DNA of 64,000 nucleotides from Vitellaria paradoxa. Lineage: Eukaryota; Streptophyta; Magnoliopsida; Ericales; Sapotaceae. The stretch lies in assembly GCA_019916065.1 (NCBI GenBank), contig CM034241.1, positions 23,722,340-23,786,339 on the forward strand. Reading direction: 5' to 3'. A program made the position numbers and the translations under genes. Below the pieces are notes generated by a model. The model worked only from the letters and a program-made list of their open reading frames with translations, ran no database searches and was not told the DNA's origin. Of this stretch, positions 38,454 to 51,846 are shown piece by piece. The stretch's first letter is position 1. Each line of letters begins with the position of its first letter.

Positions 38454-41135
38454 TTAGTTAAAGTGCATGTGCGTTGCACGTATAAATAAAATTAAATATA
38501 AAATTCAATTTAAACCAGAAAATATATATAAAACTTTATTTGGCATAGTTTGTTTTGTTTGGTTGAAATTCTACTTTAATCTCTGAATCACATTTTGGTT
38601 AAAATTCTAATTCAAAGTCCAAGTCACATTTTGATTATATCATTTTTTTATTAAAATTCTAATTATTTTGCGTTCAAATTATGTCTTTGTGCTAATGAAT
38701 ATTAACAATTAGATATTATTAATTGATAAGCATGAATTGGATTAACATTTAAATTGCAAGTAGAGTATAATTGTTTGAGAAGGGGGAGATCTTAATTCTT
38801 ATCCAGGATGAGAAATATAACCTTTGTGCACCTCAGTAATTTATAAAAACACAGATCTCCCATTTTGAAAATAAAAAAACTCATCTACATGATTTATGTG
38901 TGTAATCTTTATCTATCCTTCTGCGAGATGAAAAATCTATTTCATGATTTGGCCCTTTGCCCCTTCCCTATGTATCCAAGTCTACTTTGTGATAAGATTC
39001 AGATTTATCCCTTCTCAGTTTCCTTTGGTGGCTCATACCACGGTCTTCTCTTAAATTTGGTTCAGCATACCACAATTCTTTTTTAAATTTGGTTCAACAT
39101 TGTGTCTTTGAGATCTTCTTTCTGCTGCTCATTTATCCTAATCTTCCTTGTGATTCATCTCCTTTTCTTTATGCTCTAATCATTTAGCAGTGTCTCATAA
39201 GAAATTAATTCAATTTAGCAAATAAAATGTTGTAAATCTGGAGATGATTTTATGTAAAGTTAATTAATTATAAACTAAAAATCCTAAATTTAGCAATTAT
39301 TTTTTATCCTTGCTCTCATACATCATTATAAAATGGAAACCACTTAACTGTGATGATAAGAAATATAACAAAACGTAAACGAAATTCCATGCCAAATTGG
39401 GAAGTACCCAAATTCACTTCCTCTAAACAAGTTCAAATCCTAAGTAATGAGTTTTTGCAACATGAATCCATTTCTAGTCATCAATCTTAAGATTTAAGGT
39501 TAATATTTTAGCAATTAGATTAAGGGATAATCTAATAAGCAACCAGACATCCAAGAGGATCAGGTTAAGCAAACATAGCATTCTACAAACTAAAAAAGTA
39601 AATAAATAAATAAATAAGATGCTTAAAAAATACATAAGCTCAAACACCTTGTGTTGAAATTCAAATTTCTTCGTATTATTCTGGAGTGATCTCTTTGACA
39701 TCAACTAAGCCTCCCTAACTAACAAAATTACAAAACACTTTAGAGGATCCAAATAAAGTAAATAAGATTAAAAAAAAAAATCAATAGACAATTTGCATAC
39801 TTTTTCGAATCGATAGATAAACCATTTCGAATGGCACTGATCTTTTCCTCAACCTTCAAGTGGATTTACCAGTTCCTCAAAATCACCTTCCGCACGTCCT
39901 CATTGTTCAATTATTTTTGGTACTTATTTAGTTCACTACAAACATAAACACAGCCGGTAAATACTAAGTGGATAGTATGAATACACTATTCAGAAGATGA
40001 GAGGTCTTGTTAGGAAAAATAAATAATTTTAAATCGAGGGGGTGAGGGATGAATAATATATTTAAGTTTGTTTCAAAAAATAAGGATAAAATAGTTAAAA
40101 AGAATTTACAATTATTTAGTTTTTTTTTAAGTAGTGTATATATATACACACAAACCACAAAAAATTAATTTTCACATCAATATTTAATTATAAAAATGGT
40201 ATAGTTTGGTGAATTTTATTCTGCTACAAGATATGAAAAATGAAGTTTAATAGTCAATTGCTCCCATATCAATAAAATAAGAAAAATATCAAAGTATTAA
40301 TATTTTATTATTATTTGGATAAATATTTTTATTAAAAAATTATATTTTTAATTGTTTGGTTTGTAATAAATCTATCAAGATCTATTCTAGTAAATTTATT
40401 GTTAGATGTAAGCATTTATAGATTGGTACATATATGTATATAATGATGTAATATTAAAAATTAATAGGTGTTTAATAATTGATTATAGAAGATGAAAGGT
40501 TTTAAGTTTACGAAAGATAGGAGGTCTTCTTAGAGAAAATGAATAATTTTAAACCGAGGGGGCTAGGGATGAATAATATAAAGGATAAAATAGTTAAAAA
40601 AATTACAATTATTTAGATTTTTTTACAATAGTATAGATATACACACATACCACAAAAAATTAATTTTCACATCAAAATTTAATTATAAAAATGACATAAT
40701 TTGGTAAGTTTTACTTTTCTGAAAGATTTTATCTTTCTAAAAGATTTGAAAAATTAAGTTTAATAGTCAATTGTTCCCGTACTAATAAAAAGAGAAAAAA
40801 ATGTCAACTGTATTAATATTTTATTTTATTTGGATAAATATTTTGTTAAAAAATTATATTTTTAATTGTTTGATTTGTGATAAATCTATTGAGATCTATT
40901 TCAATAAATTTGTTCTTAGATATAGGCATATCTATTTATTGGTGCGTATATGTATATAATGATTTAATATTAAAAATTAATGAATGTTTTTGATAATTGA
41001 TTATAAAAAATGGAAGGTTTTGACTTGAAAGTTTTGGGTAAAAGGACACAGCAAATTTTGTTTGAAAAGAAATGAACAATATGGTCTAACAAAAGTTTAA
41101 AAATATTGAGACTTTTATATAATAGTAAAGATAGA
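38454..41135 (-). mobile_element. Probable non-autonomous Helitron, 2.68 kb
   Basis: In the minus sense the element begins TCTATCTTTACTATTATATAAAAG (after a host A). It ends with GTGCAACGCAC, a short hairpin, then ATGCACTTTAACTAA followed by a host T. A 5' TC, a 3' hairpin about 10-15 bases before CTRR (here CTAA), and A/T insertion without target duplication are the Helitron signature. The interior has no Rep/helicase reading frame. It contains an imperfect ~520-bp tandem duplication (about 40001-40510 and 40521-41030). Boundaries rest on motif reading only. Confidence 0.6.
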
Positions 41136-42202
41136 TAAATTTGCTAGGATTCATATTATTTATTTACTTATTTTTTCCTCTTTCAATAAGCCCTCTTACA
41201 AATTGCGTGAGGTATTTTGTTTTGGAAACATAGAAGGAAAAGATGATGTATGCACAGCATCAACAAGATCACTACTGACGCACACATTAGAAGCCGCACG
41301 CCAGGGCTCGACACTTCACCTCCAAAGTGGATCCCACCTCTTTTGCCTGAACAGCCCACGTTTTCCACTTCTCTCCCTGCCCAAACTGCCCGCCCTTTAC
41401 TACCTGACTCTCCGCTTTTTTCGCATTTCCCAAACTACCCTTGTATGGGCTGTATGGCCCTTCCGGGTACGGTCAGCTGCTCACGGGCAATTAGGGCAGC
41501 CCCAACTCCACTGCCCGAATTCTTCGGGCAGCTTCGATTTGCTATTCTAGTCTTCGATTCTATTAAAAAAGACAGAGAAACGATAATTCATTCTGTTAGT
41601 ATATTTATTTAATTATACATATTTTTCATTTTCAGTGTATATATAGGCTATATATATGCGTGTATATATTTTTTTGAGCTTTGAATTGCTCAGTTCTTCG
41701 TTTGAGATTTCAGTAGCTTTGAGGAGCAGGCATTTCTGGGTTCCTTTTGAACTGAGATTTCTGATACAGCTTGTGGTTTGTGCGCTTGGGCAAGTTTCCT
41801 CCAAGTTGGCTTGTAAAAGTCAAGCATGTGATCTGAATCAGTCGGCTCTGTGTAGAGCAGTATCTAATGTGATCTTTGATCGATTTTCGGAATTGGGTCT
41901 GAGCTATTTCATCTGATTTTCGGTGGGCGTCTGAGGAATTTTTATTTTCTGCAAGCGACGGGCTGTTCGGAAATCTCATCTTTTTTGAGGAGTTTGGGAA
42001 GGCCCGGAAGGGGGACTTTTGACTGCTGAGAGATTTTCTGAATTGGGTTTCTTCTGATTCTCTAAGGTCTTTCAGGAAATAGTTCTGAATGTAAGGGAGG
42101 ACTATTGAGGAATTTTGATTTTGGGTTGCCCAGCTGGGAGGTAGAAAGGGGGAATTTTGAATTTTTGATGATATCTAGGATTGATTATAGGGTTTGTGAA
42201 AG
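41136..42202 (+). promoter_or_regulatory. Proximal promoter and 5' leader of the PBL kinase gene
   Basis: GC content rises relative to the flanks from about 41270. A TATA-like GGCTATATATATGCG lies at 41647-41661, suggesting transcription from about 41680 and a 5' leader of roughly 520 bases. The leader contains upstream ATGs before the main start at 42203. A 5' UTR intron cannot be excluded. No specific cis-elements are claimed. Confidence 0.45.
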
Positions 42203-43648
42203 ATGGGATTAGGTTGCGATGGTGGGAAGGGAGAGTCTTGGGATGTGGGCAAATCAAAGAACCGGAAGAAGAAAGATGATACTGTGGAGGAGACTGGGTG
42301 TTGGGTTAGGTTGAGGTTTATTGGAAGCTGTATTACTTCAAGATCTAAAGTGGATAGCTCTGTTAGTGGCATCAGTACTCATTGCGGTAAATCTTTACTC
42401 CCTGTGGAATCGTTATATTGAAATTTTTCATTTTCTTATTGGCATGACATATGTGGTCTTTAATCAAAATTAGTTGCATTATTTACCTTTGGGGAAGGAT
42501 TAATTGTAATTGCTATATGTGCATATTTTGTGTATATTTTCTGCTGTGTTATTAATCTGAGTTGAAAATGTCAATACCGATGTTATTAGTGAAAATTTAT
42601 TTAGAGCTACCTCACTAATCCAATCAACTAGGGCCTTGCTGCTACGATTTATATGTATTTTTCTTAAGTTGCTTCCTTGTGTGTGAGCAGAAAGTAAATC
42701 TCCAAACGATACAAGCAAAGACCACCCTATTGCTCCCGTGGTACCGTCAACTACCACAAGCAATTCATCCACATCCAAACTTGAAGAGGAGCTCAAAGTT
42801 TCTTCTCGGCTTAGAAAATTCGCATTTAATGATCTTAAGTTGGCAACAAGAAATTTCAGGCCGGAGAGCCTTCTGGGTGAAGGCGGTTTTGGCTGTGTAT
42901 TCAAGGGGTGGATTGAAGAGAATGGAACTGCACCAGTGAAACCAGGCACAGGACTAACTGTTGCTGTGAAAACCCTCAACCATGATGGTCTTCAGGGTCA
43001 CAAAGAATGGCTGGTTTGATGCTTTCCTATTGCATTTCACTTTTTAAACACTTCAATGTTGCTTTCTATTTCCTCAGTTTTAAGCTCTTGGCTGTTCTCA
43101 AGTCTCATTTCATTTGGCAGGCTGAAATAAGTTTTCTTGGCGATCTCATTCATCCGAATTTGGTTAAACTAATTGGTTACTGTATTGAAGATGATCAACG
43201 GCTACTAGTATATGAGTTCATGCCTCGAGGAAGCTTGGAGAACCACCTTTTTAGGAGTATGAAACTGCCTTTCTTTTGATATGATTGCTCCTTGTTTCCC
43301 TTGATATTTTGGACATTTTTTTCCGTTGATGAGAAAAATAGAAACTTTGGATCTTAATCGTATAGTTTTACAATTTCTTGTATTTAGGTATACTGGAAAG
43401 CTGATCATTCTCTTCTTGGTGGACTTAAAATCTATTCTTTTCAACCATTGGCTTGTAACTTATTGCATACCTAAGGAAAGGGTGCAGAGTTCAAGCACTG
43501 TTTGCGTTTTATCTGCCTTCTTGTCTTAGATAATGGATATAATTATGATTTCTATGCAGATTGAGAATTAATTAAAGCTTCTGTTTCTAAATGGATGTAT
43601 GAATATATACATATGATTACATATTTTCTGGCTTTTGTTTTCCGTCTC

Positions 43649-43683
<35 letters not shown>

Positions 43684-46600
43684 TTTTTAAGGTTCTGTGC
43701 AATCTAGTGTTCGTTTGACCTGGAGTTATTGTTGTCAATTTGTCTTCTTACTTACTGGATGACTGATGGGATTGTATTAAACATTCATTTCACACATAAT
43801 GCTATCCATAAAATACCCCACGAATTCTTAAAGACAGATACTGCATATGAACTGAAGAAATAACGGTGTCAAAATGCAGAAACTAATTATGTACGCTTCT
43901 ATATATAAGTTGGTACATGTTTATGTATGTTTGTGTGCATTTTTGTTTAATACATATCAAAGTGTGTATTTCTGTATTATGGATCTGTATGTGGGGGGTA
44001 TTGAATTTGTTAGCTTCTCAACCTTGGTGTTCCTTTTATGCCTCAAAAACCCTTTCAAATACTTCCAACTGAGTCTCTGTTTTAACTTCTAACTGGCAAA
44101 TTTGACGAAGCTTGACTGCATAAGTAATGGCAACAATTTTTAGTCATGTATGGTAGGGTTGAAGGACTCTAAGTTTGAGTACCCTCTCGGTTGTTAATGC
44201 CAGGTCAGTTAGACAGGTTTTCATTTGACATGCCCAAGAGAGTTGTGAATTGGGCCTGGAATACCCTCTCTTGGCCAAATATTGATATGATTTGTTCCTG
44301 AGATCAGTAAGTTCGTAGCTTGACTCGTGCAGATATACTTGAAAAGCTGACTGATACAATTTGGCCAGATAACAAGATGAAGCCAACATGGATTTACGTA
44401 TTCCAAGGTAGTTGAGCCAGAGATAGATATTGTTAAATGAAGGCAAGATACGACAATCATATTATACATCTGAAAGGACTATAAACTAATGAATACTTGC
44501 TTGAATATTTTGTGGATACTAGGCAGTTTGCTTGAGGCAAGCCACTCAATAGTGGACAGATCAAAAAATGGTGGTTCAGCACTGGGGCTAGATCAGTGGG
44601 TATACCTTTGGTAGCAATTTTGGCTCATGCAGAAAATTAAAATTATGACATCAGAAGATGTAGAGATATATTGCAAGGGGATGGCCAGAGTTGCTTGAAT
44701 TGTGGATTCTTGGCAGTTTGCCTGAGGCAAGCCACTCAATAGTGGACAGATCAAAAAATGGTGGTTCAGCACTGGGGCTAGATCAGTGGGCATACCTTTG
44801 GTAGCAATTTTGGCTCATGCGGCAAATTAAAATTATGATGTCAGAAGATGTGGGGATATATTGCAAGGGGATGGCCAGAGTTAAACAGAACATGCGGTTC
44901 AGGTCCTTCAGGATTGTAAGCCATCAGTGTGTAGTGTTGGAATGTTGTTTATTGGGCAGGCTCCCATTCTGGCATCTGAATTGTGGTGCAGATCCTAGCA
45001 AGGAGTGTGGTGCAAATCCCTAGCAAGGAGTGGAGCAGAAAAAAATTGAGAATTGGAAACCTGGGTGTGCATGGAACCTGAATTTGGTTTGATTATTTGG
45101 AAGTGGAATATTGATTCTTCTTTTGCTTTATTCCTCTAGTTATGTTTTCTACATTTTTCTGGGAAACTTGCCTCCTCCATGTCTCTCCGTTTCTTCCCCA
45201 TCTGTAGTGGTCATCCATTCCATTAGGCCTAAGAGAAATGCTAAACACCAATTAACGTGATCATAGTTGAGAGTTTGAGATACCAGGTCTTCAAAGCTTG
45301 TGCTTTATTTCTATGGATGTATAATCTCCCAAAGGAATGCAATGCTCATAGCATGAAAATTTCATTTGGAACAAAGGGCAATAACATTTGAGCAAGGGAA
45401 TAGCAGAACCATGTCCTATTGGAATCTGACCTTTACCTGCTCCCCAGTTGTGTGATTATGTTGAGGAGGGCATTGCTACAGCTATATGTTATAGCACCTT
45501 CTTTAGCTGTCAGTTTCAGAGGAATATTGGATCTGTTAATGCAAAAATTGTGGGTTGTCCAGGTTGACAGGTTTGGGAAGAAAGTATCAATGGCACTTAT
45601 GTGGGGTCTGATGGGACAAGTGAAACCCGAATGTGTGGGCCATGGATGACCAACACTGCCAATGTGGAGTATCATGTCATAGTACTGTGATCGTTAGGTC
45701 TGCTGCAGTTCCATATGGAGGAATTTGCTGCAGATCAAGATAACAGGCATATGGTGCTTATGTAATTGAACACAATTATTCAGAACTTGAGAGCGCACTA
45801 TTTAGAAAAAAGGAGGCGAATTTACCCCAACAAGGACCAAGGGGAAGGAAGAATTTTTTTATGCCCAGTGCCTTCAAGAAGATTCTGTTTTCTGCAGGGT
45901 TTCTTAAAGGGAATGGAAGAAATATATGTTTATGGTTTTGAGCTCCTTTTTAATCGTCAAAAATTTAAGCATATTGCATCTTTGCATACTGATCTCTTGC
46001 AGGAAATTTTACATCTCAAAAATGGGGCATCGAGTTTGGTAAGCCACTAAAGGGGCTGGTTGATGAGAGCCAAGGAAATGTGTGTGTGATTCTGAAGTTA
46101 CTTTGGCATGACTATGCTATTTTATTTTTGGGGTCATGTGAAATGCCTTGAGGTAGTATGCTGTTCTTTGAGTGGCCTTCCATGTGGCATGTGCAAGATC
46201 AAAATTTTCTATCAACTTCAAAGAAGTCAGAGAGAGTTGAGTGGACAATACCAATGAGAATTAAGGCGATCATCTTCTGAGTCCATTCATCAATATTTCG
46301 GTTGATGACTTCCATCTTTTGCCTTGACAGTGAGTGGGTGGAACAGCAGGGTTATTAATTAAGAGAAAAATATTGTACAACCAATTTGGAGGACTGCGTT
46401 GACTCATCCAATAACGAGGTTGGAGTATTCAGCTTAATGTAACATGATTAATGGCACTTGTGGTTAGAACTCAATGCATAGGAGAAACCATGAATTCAGA
46501 AAATGGTAAAAGCTACGATCCCATGAGTTGGTAGGAAATGAAAATTAGCTACTTAACTTCATAACGGAGAAATATGTAAGCAGTGTTATGACTTAGTGTT

Positions 46601-49282
46601 TAAATTCTTAGATGATTTTCATTGGGTTGGGAATATTCTTAATTTATAATATAGGGAAACAAATAGTTATTTCCAATGTTGGAAAAATACATTGAAATTT
46701 AACAACGATGTTGTGGGAACCATTATTTAGTGCAACTGTAAAAGCTGATACTGTTAAGTGTGAGATGCAGGTTTTGATAGCCACTGGATGTAGACAATGG
46801 CAAGTTTTATACTCAATACCTACTCTAAAATTCCATTTTTGGCCTGACTAAAACTGGATAATGGCCTTTCTGCTAAAGACAACCAACCTTCCCCCATCCA
46901 AACCTACTATTTAGAGATGTTACAGTGATTCTTAGGATGGTATATGAACTAAATGTCAACAGGCTTACACAATTTTCAGTTTGAGCAAGTTTATCTAAAT
47001 GCTTGCAATTACTTTATTTGCTTTTCCCTTTCAATATCTCCATGCTGCTATGTTGGCAATGTAAAATATGATATTTAATTGGGAACAACACCCCATTAAA
47101 ATTTGCAATTTTGCTTTATGTATCAGTTTATTCATTGTTTGGACCTGGACTGTTGTTGAGTCTCTTGATAGTTTGGCTTAGAATATGATTGCTTAGAACC
47201 ATTACGTGCAGGGTCTCTACCTCTTCCATGGTCCATCAGGATGAGAATTGCACTAGGTGCTGCAAAGGGCCTGGCTTTTCTTCATGAGGAAGCGGCAAGG
47301 CCAGTAATATACCGTGATTTTAAAACATCCAACATCCTATTAGATGCGGTATATAAGAAAATATCTGGAAATATTTTACATTTCTCCTCTGATTTCTTCA
47401 TTTTCTAATAAAATGCCATTCCAGGATTACAATGCCAAACTTTCAGATTTTGGACTTGCCAAGGATGGTCCTGAGGAAGGCAAGACTCATGTCTCTACTC
47501 GTGTAATGGGAACTTATGGTTATGCAGCTCCAGAGTACGTGATGACAGGTAAATGTAGTTGGCCTATGTTGGTTGTTTATAATAAAGGCCTCCCCTCATT
47601 GGGTGGGTAATCAGCCTCTAGAGCCCTGTGCTACTTGTCTTATGGTTGTCTGCCTCTGTGAATTCTCCAGTTCAATTCAAACATTTGGTAAATGTTTGGA
47701 GAAAATAGAAAGCCTCTCATCCTATGTAAACTGTGGTGTACTATTCTGTGTGTCAGTGTAAGAGACCGAATATATTTTTTAGTTCCTTTCTCTGTTTTTA
47801 CAAAATTTCTTTATCCTATTTCCGTCAGATATTGCTGACTTAGTCGCTTGTCGTTCTTTCCATGCTAGATGTGCACTGCTTATCTTTTCTTTCTTAGAAG
47901 CACTATCATTCAAGTTGAAGTTTTGAATGATGCGGTATTGGAATTCCCATTCCAATTCCTTCAAAGATAAGGAATTGCCATGTTATTGTCCCTTAGGACA
48001 ATTTTAAGCATTGTTTTTCTTTTTCCTTTTCCAGAGTAGGACTCTACAACTGAACATGCCTTTGTCTATTTAGTTTTTGACCAGTTTTATTTAATTAGAT
48101 TTTCCAATAGCCCCTGATATTCAGATAATGGTCACTGCTGGACTTCTAACATTCTTTTTTACAAACTATTGATGATGATGATGATGATGATTATAAACTT
48201 TGTTGTATACTATTTCCATATTATTGATGTACACACTTTCAAATATAATATAATGTGTAAGTAACTAGGTTGGCTGCTCGTATTGTGTCCTCAGGGAGGT
48301 TTATTTATTCATGTATTTTAGGGTTGTTGAGAGTTCAGGGCTTGATTAGCTTATATGAAATTTTCCATTGTTTTTTCTTGGTTAGACATGGGTGCCTTTA
48401 GCCACTTTTTTTTTAATTTTTACCCTTATTTATTTATTTTTGTCATTGTAATTCCAAAATCAATGTTACAGGCATTGAATCTTTTTATAATTTCTTAATG
48501 AATGGCATTAAAGAGAAGGGGGGGGGGGGATGAAAAGGTCCAGTCATGAATTACTAGTCTGAATATATGAGTTGTGTCTGTGTCTATCACTCACATTTAC
48601 GGTGATGAGGATGGAGAAATTCTTGAATCTATGTGCATTGTAATGATATTTCTTCACCAACTGGCTTTAAAATTCTATGATGGTACTGAAACACGGGTTG
48701 TGTTTTTTGAGACTCTTTATTCTGATCTTTTTTCTCTTATTTTTTCTATCAGGACATCTTACATCACGGAGTGATGTTTACAGCTTTGGCGTTGTTCTAC
48801 TTGAAATGCTGACAGGCAGAAGATCAATGGACAAGAACCGCCCCAATGGGGAACACAATCTAGTTGAGTGGGCTAGACCACACTTGGGAGAGAGGAAAAG
48901 GTTTTACCGGCTGATAGACCCCCGGCTCGAGGGTCACTTCTCAATAAAAGGCGCCCAGAAAGCTGCACAGTTGGCTGCTCGCTGTCTTAGCCGTGATCCA
49001 AAGGCCAGACCTCTTATGAGTGAAGTTGTTGAAGCTTTGAAGCCGCTGCCAAACCTTAAGGACATGGCCAGTTCATCGTATTACTTCCAGACAATGCAAG
49101 CTGATCGTGTTGGTTCCAGTCCAAATGCTAGAAATGGTTTGAGAACACAGGGTGGATTACTATCGAGGAATGGACAGCAACATCCGAGGAGTCTCTCAAT
49201 ACCAAACGGTTCGCATGCGTCTCCCTATCACCGCCAGGTCCCCCACAATTCACCAAAACCTAATGACAAAAACCATAGCTAG
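42203..49282 (+). CDS. Receptor-like cytoplasmic kinase of subfamily VII, PBL34/35/36-like
   Basis: A Ser/Thr kinase relaying signals from surface receptors at the plasma membrane. Arabidopsis PBL34-36 act in immune signalling, including with LORE. Six exons: 42203-42386, 42691-43013, 43121-43256, 47212-47348, 47425-47548 and 48753-49282, all GT-AG. They give 1434 bases in one frame, 477 residues (the Arabidopsis homologue is a little longer). The N-terminus MGLGC fits N-myristoylation plus palmitoylation. Kinase domain ~118-395: glycine loop GEGGFG 124-129, VAVK Lys155, Glu171 of the C helix, catalytic YRDFKTSN with Asp249 (YRD replaces HRD, normal in this subfamily), DFG 267-269 and APE 294-296. 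The Ser/Asn/Gly-rich tail (405-477) is typical. No residue needed for catalysis is missing. Intron 3 is unusually long (3955 bp) and contains a 190-bp tandem duplication; intron 5 is 1204 bp. Confidence 0.95.
43257..47211 (+). other. Intron 3 of the PBL kinase gene, 3.96 kb, repeat-bearing
   Basis: It lies between the exon ending ...NHLFR and the exon starting SLPLPW, joined as one Arg codon (A/GG). It contains a (CT)n tract at about 43645-43682. From about 44140 to 46450 it holds sequence richer in GC than ordinary intron, suggesting an inserted element I cannot classify. It includes the tandem duplication listed separately. Reading frames here are not supported as exons. Confidence 0.7.
44513..44882. 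repeat. 190-bp tandem duplication within kinase intron 3
   Basis: Two copies (about 44513-44692 and 44703-44882) share GGCAGTTTGCTTGAGGCAAG, GGTGGTTCAGCACTGGGGC and TATTGCAAGGGGATGGCCAG with few differences. A recent local duplication is implied. Confidence 0.85.
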
Positions 49283-50030
49283 CTAGCCATTTAGTTAAAC
49301 TGGTCATTCTCTGTTTCTTCTATTGCATTGTGGTGGTGTTGTGATCTTTAGTTGTTATTTTCCCTGTGAGGAGAGAGCTAGGAGAGTGGCAGTTTGTGGA
49401 GCAAACAGGAATGTCAACCACATGTTTAGTTATTTGTTCAGAAATATTGTATGATAATCTATACATCTATCCTTTCCTTCCCTCCCTCCCTGTATTCTTC
49501 TCACACCCTACACTTTGTTTCAATATCAATTGAAAGGTTTTCTTTTTTTGTTAAAGTAGAATCCAAATGAAATTTGCTTTTGTTTTGTAATTACTAGAGC
49601 AATTGCATTGGAGATTAAGGGATTTCACTTCAGGCCTGTCAGCCAAAATTGAAGAATTTTTTTTGCTGGGTTCTTGTAATTGTTTAGCCGGAAGGAAACT
49701 AATAATGAGGCCAAATCAAGGCATGCAAGAGGAGCTAAAAGCATGCACAATTTGAGTGTATTCTACAATTAACTACTTCCGTGGTTATGACACATTGATT
49801 GGTGGATTTATTTCATACGTAGTCGTTCTGAGTATGATAAAAAATGTAAGTATGGTAATTCGAAAATCCTGCCATATTTTTTTGGCTTCAAAAAACAATA
49901 TATATATATATAATAACTATTTTTTCTTATTTAATTAATAAACTAGTAACTCTTCTCTTGCTAAGGAGGCTTTAATAAAATATATATATACATATATATA
50001 ATAACTAGTCAACACCCGTTATTTTTTTTT
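49283..50030 (+). other. 3' flank of the kinase gene
   Basis: Probably the 3' UTR for the first few hundred bases (T-rich, with AATATCAAT and AAATGAAATTTG near 49520-49575). AT-rich spacer with short (TA)n runs near 49900 and 49980 follows. No other gene is seen. Confidence 0.5.
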
Positions 50031-51846
50031 TCCATTAACTGTGTTGTAAAATAACAAAAAATACCCCTGACCTATCAGCAACACTCAAGGTGTTTATGTA
50101 TAATTAGCCTAATATCTAGGGAGTTTAAGTGTAATTTATTCTTATTAAAATGGTTTATTTTATTAAATTATATTAATTTTATTAGATCTAATAATAATTT
50201 ATTATTAAATTAAGTTATAATGATACATTTTTTTAAAACTAATTATTATTAAAATAAATATTTATAACGTTAAATTAATTAATTAAAAAATATTTTATTG
50301 AATTAATTAATCAAATAAATTTTAAATATATTTTGTTGAATCTAATTAATTTCCTATTTTTAATAAAATTATATATTTATTTAGATAAAATATAAAATAT
50401 ATAAAATTAATTACTATAAATAAAATTATATCACTAAACATATTTATGTTTTAATAAAATTATATATTTATGTTTTTAGAAATACCCAGTAAATGCTTTC
50501 CAACTGGGTAAGACTAAAAAATGATTGTTCTATAAGCGTTTTCTACCTAAAAATTTATTATTTTTAATTACATCTATCCTTAAATGTATTAAACTAATCA
50601 TTTAAACTATTTTTTCTTAAAAATCTACTCTCACAAATAAAAAAGTTTCAAATTATTTTAATTACTTAATTACATATTTTTTTCTCATTTTAATTTTATT
50701 TTTAATTATATGATTAAAGCTGTGTCAAGTGAAAAATTAAATTAAAGTAAAAAAGACTTTGCATTTAAAAAAATTTAAAATAATTAAGGTATTTATTTTT
50801 TGCTATTTAATTATTTTCAGATATATTTTTCTTCAATTAGACTCAATTTTAGTGGATGATTTTTTAAAAAAAATTAGTAATTTATAACTTTTATCGTATC
50901 ATGATCAAAATAATGTTTATAAATTAACAAAATTAAAACTATATAAAACTTAAAAATCGAATTGATAAATATCAATATTTTTTATTAATTAATAATTTTT
51001 AAATTTTATCCTATCATGTTCAAAATAACTGTTATAAATTACAAAATCTAAAACTATAAAAAATAAAAAATCGAAGTGATAAATATCAATATTTTTGCTC
51101 TATTAATTATTTTTGAAAAAAGTCCTCTACTAAATTTGAGTCTAATCGAACAAAAATATATTTAAAAATAATTAAATAATAAAAATTAAAAAATTAATTA
51201 TTTAAAATTTTTTTAAATGCAAAGTCTTTTTTAATTTAATTTTAATTTTCATTTGATACAGCTTTAATTATATAATTAAAAATAAAATTAAAATGAGAAA
51301 AAATATAATTAAGTAATTAAAATAATTTAGAACATTTTTATTAGTGAGCGTAGATTTTTAAGAAAAAATAATTTAAAAGATTAGTTCAATACGTTTAAAG
51401 ATAGATGTAATTAAAATTAATAAATTTTTAAATAAAAATGCTTATTAAATAATTATTTTTGAGTCAGACCCAATTAAAAAACATTTACAGAGTATTTCTA
51501 AAAACATTAATATATAATTTTATTAAAACATAAATATGTTTGACGACATAATTTTATTTACAGTAATTAATTTCATTTGATTAATTTTAATAAAGTATAT
51601 TTAAATTAATTAATTTAATGTTATAAATATTCATTTTTAATAAGAATTAGTTTTAATAAAATGTATCATTGTAACTTAATTTAATAGCAAATTATTATTA
51701 GATTTAATAAAATTAATATAATACACCATTTTAATAAGAGTAAATTACACCGAGAACCCTGAACATTATACGAATTACACGTATACCCCTTAAGTATTGC
51801 TAATAGGTCAGGGGCATTTTCGTCATTTTATAACGCAGTTAATGGA
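50031..51846. mobile_element. Foldback element with ~0.8-kb inverted arms
   Basis: The left end CCATTAACTGTGTTGTAAAAT and following TACCCCTGACCTATCAGCAA are matched in inverse at the right (GACCTATTAGCAAT..., TTATAACGCAGTTAATGG). Pairing continues inward block by block: AAATGGTTTATTTTATTAAA, ATGATACATTTTTTTAAAAC, TTAAATTAATTAATT. The arms span roughly 50031-50880 and 51090-51846. The central ~210 bp holds a ~120-bp tandem pair (ATCGTATCATGATCAAAATAA / ATCCTATCATGTTCAAAATAA). Right of it, to 51975, related phrases (AGTGTAATTTATCC, GGGAGTTTAACTGCAATTAG) extend the right end. Non-coding. Long inverted arms suggest a Mutator-like or foldback transposon. Confidence 0.75.

Noticed and set aside
41203..41612. 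Two overlapping 115-120 codon plus-strand frames upstream of the kinase
   Set aside because: They overlap in different frames in promoter-like DNA. Neither resembles a known protein nor has splice context.
43007..46050. Reading frames inside kinase intron 3
   Set aside because: None joins in frame with the kinase exons or matches a family. The flanking exons join perfectly without them.
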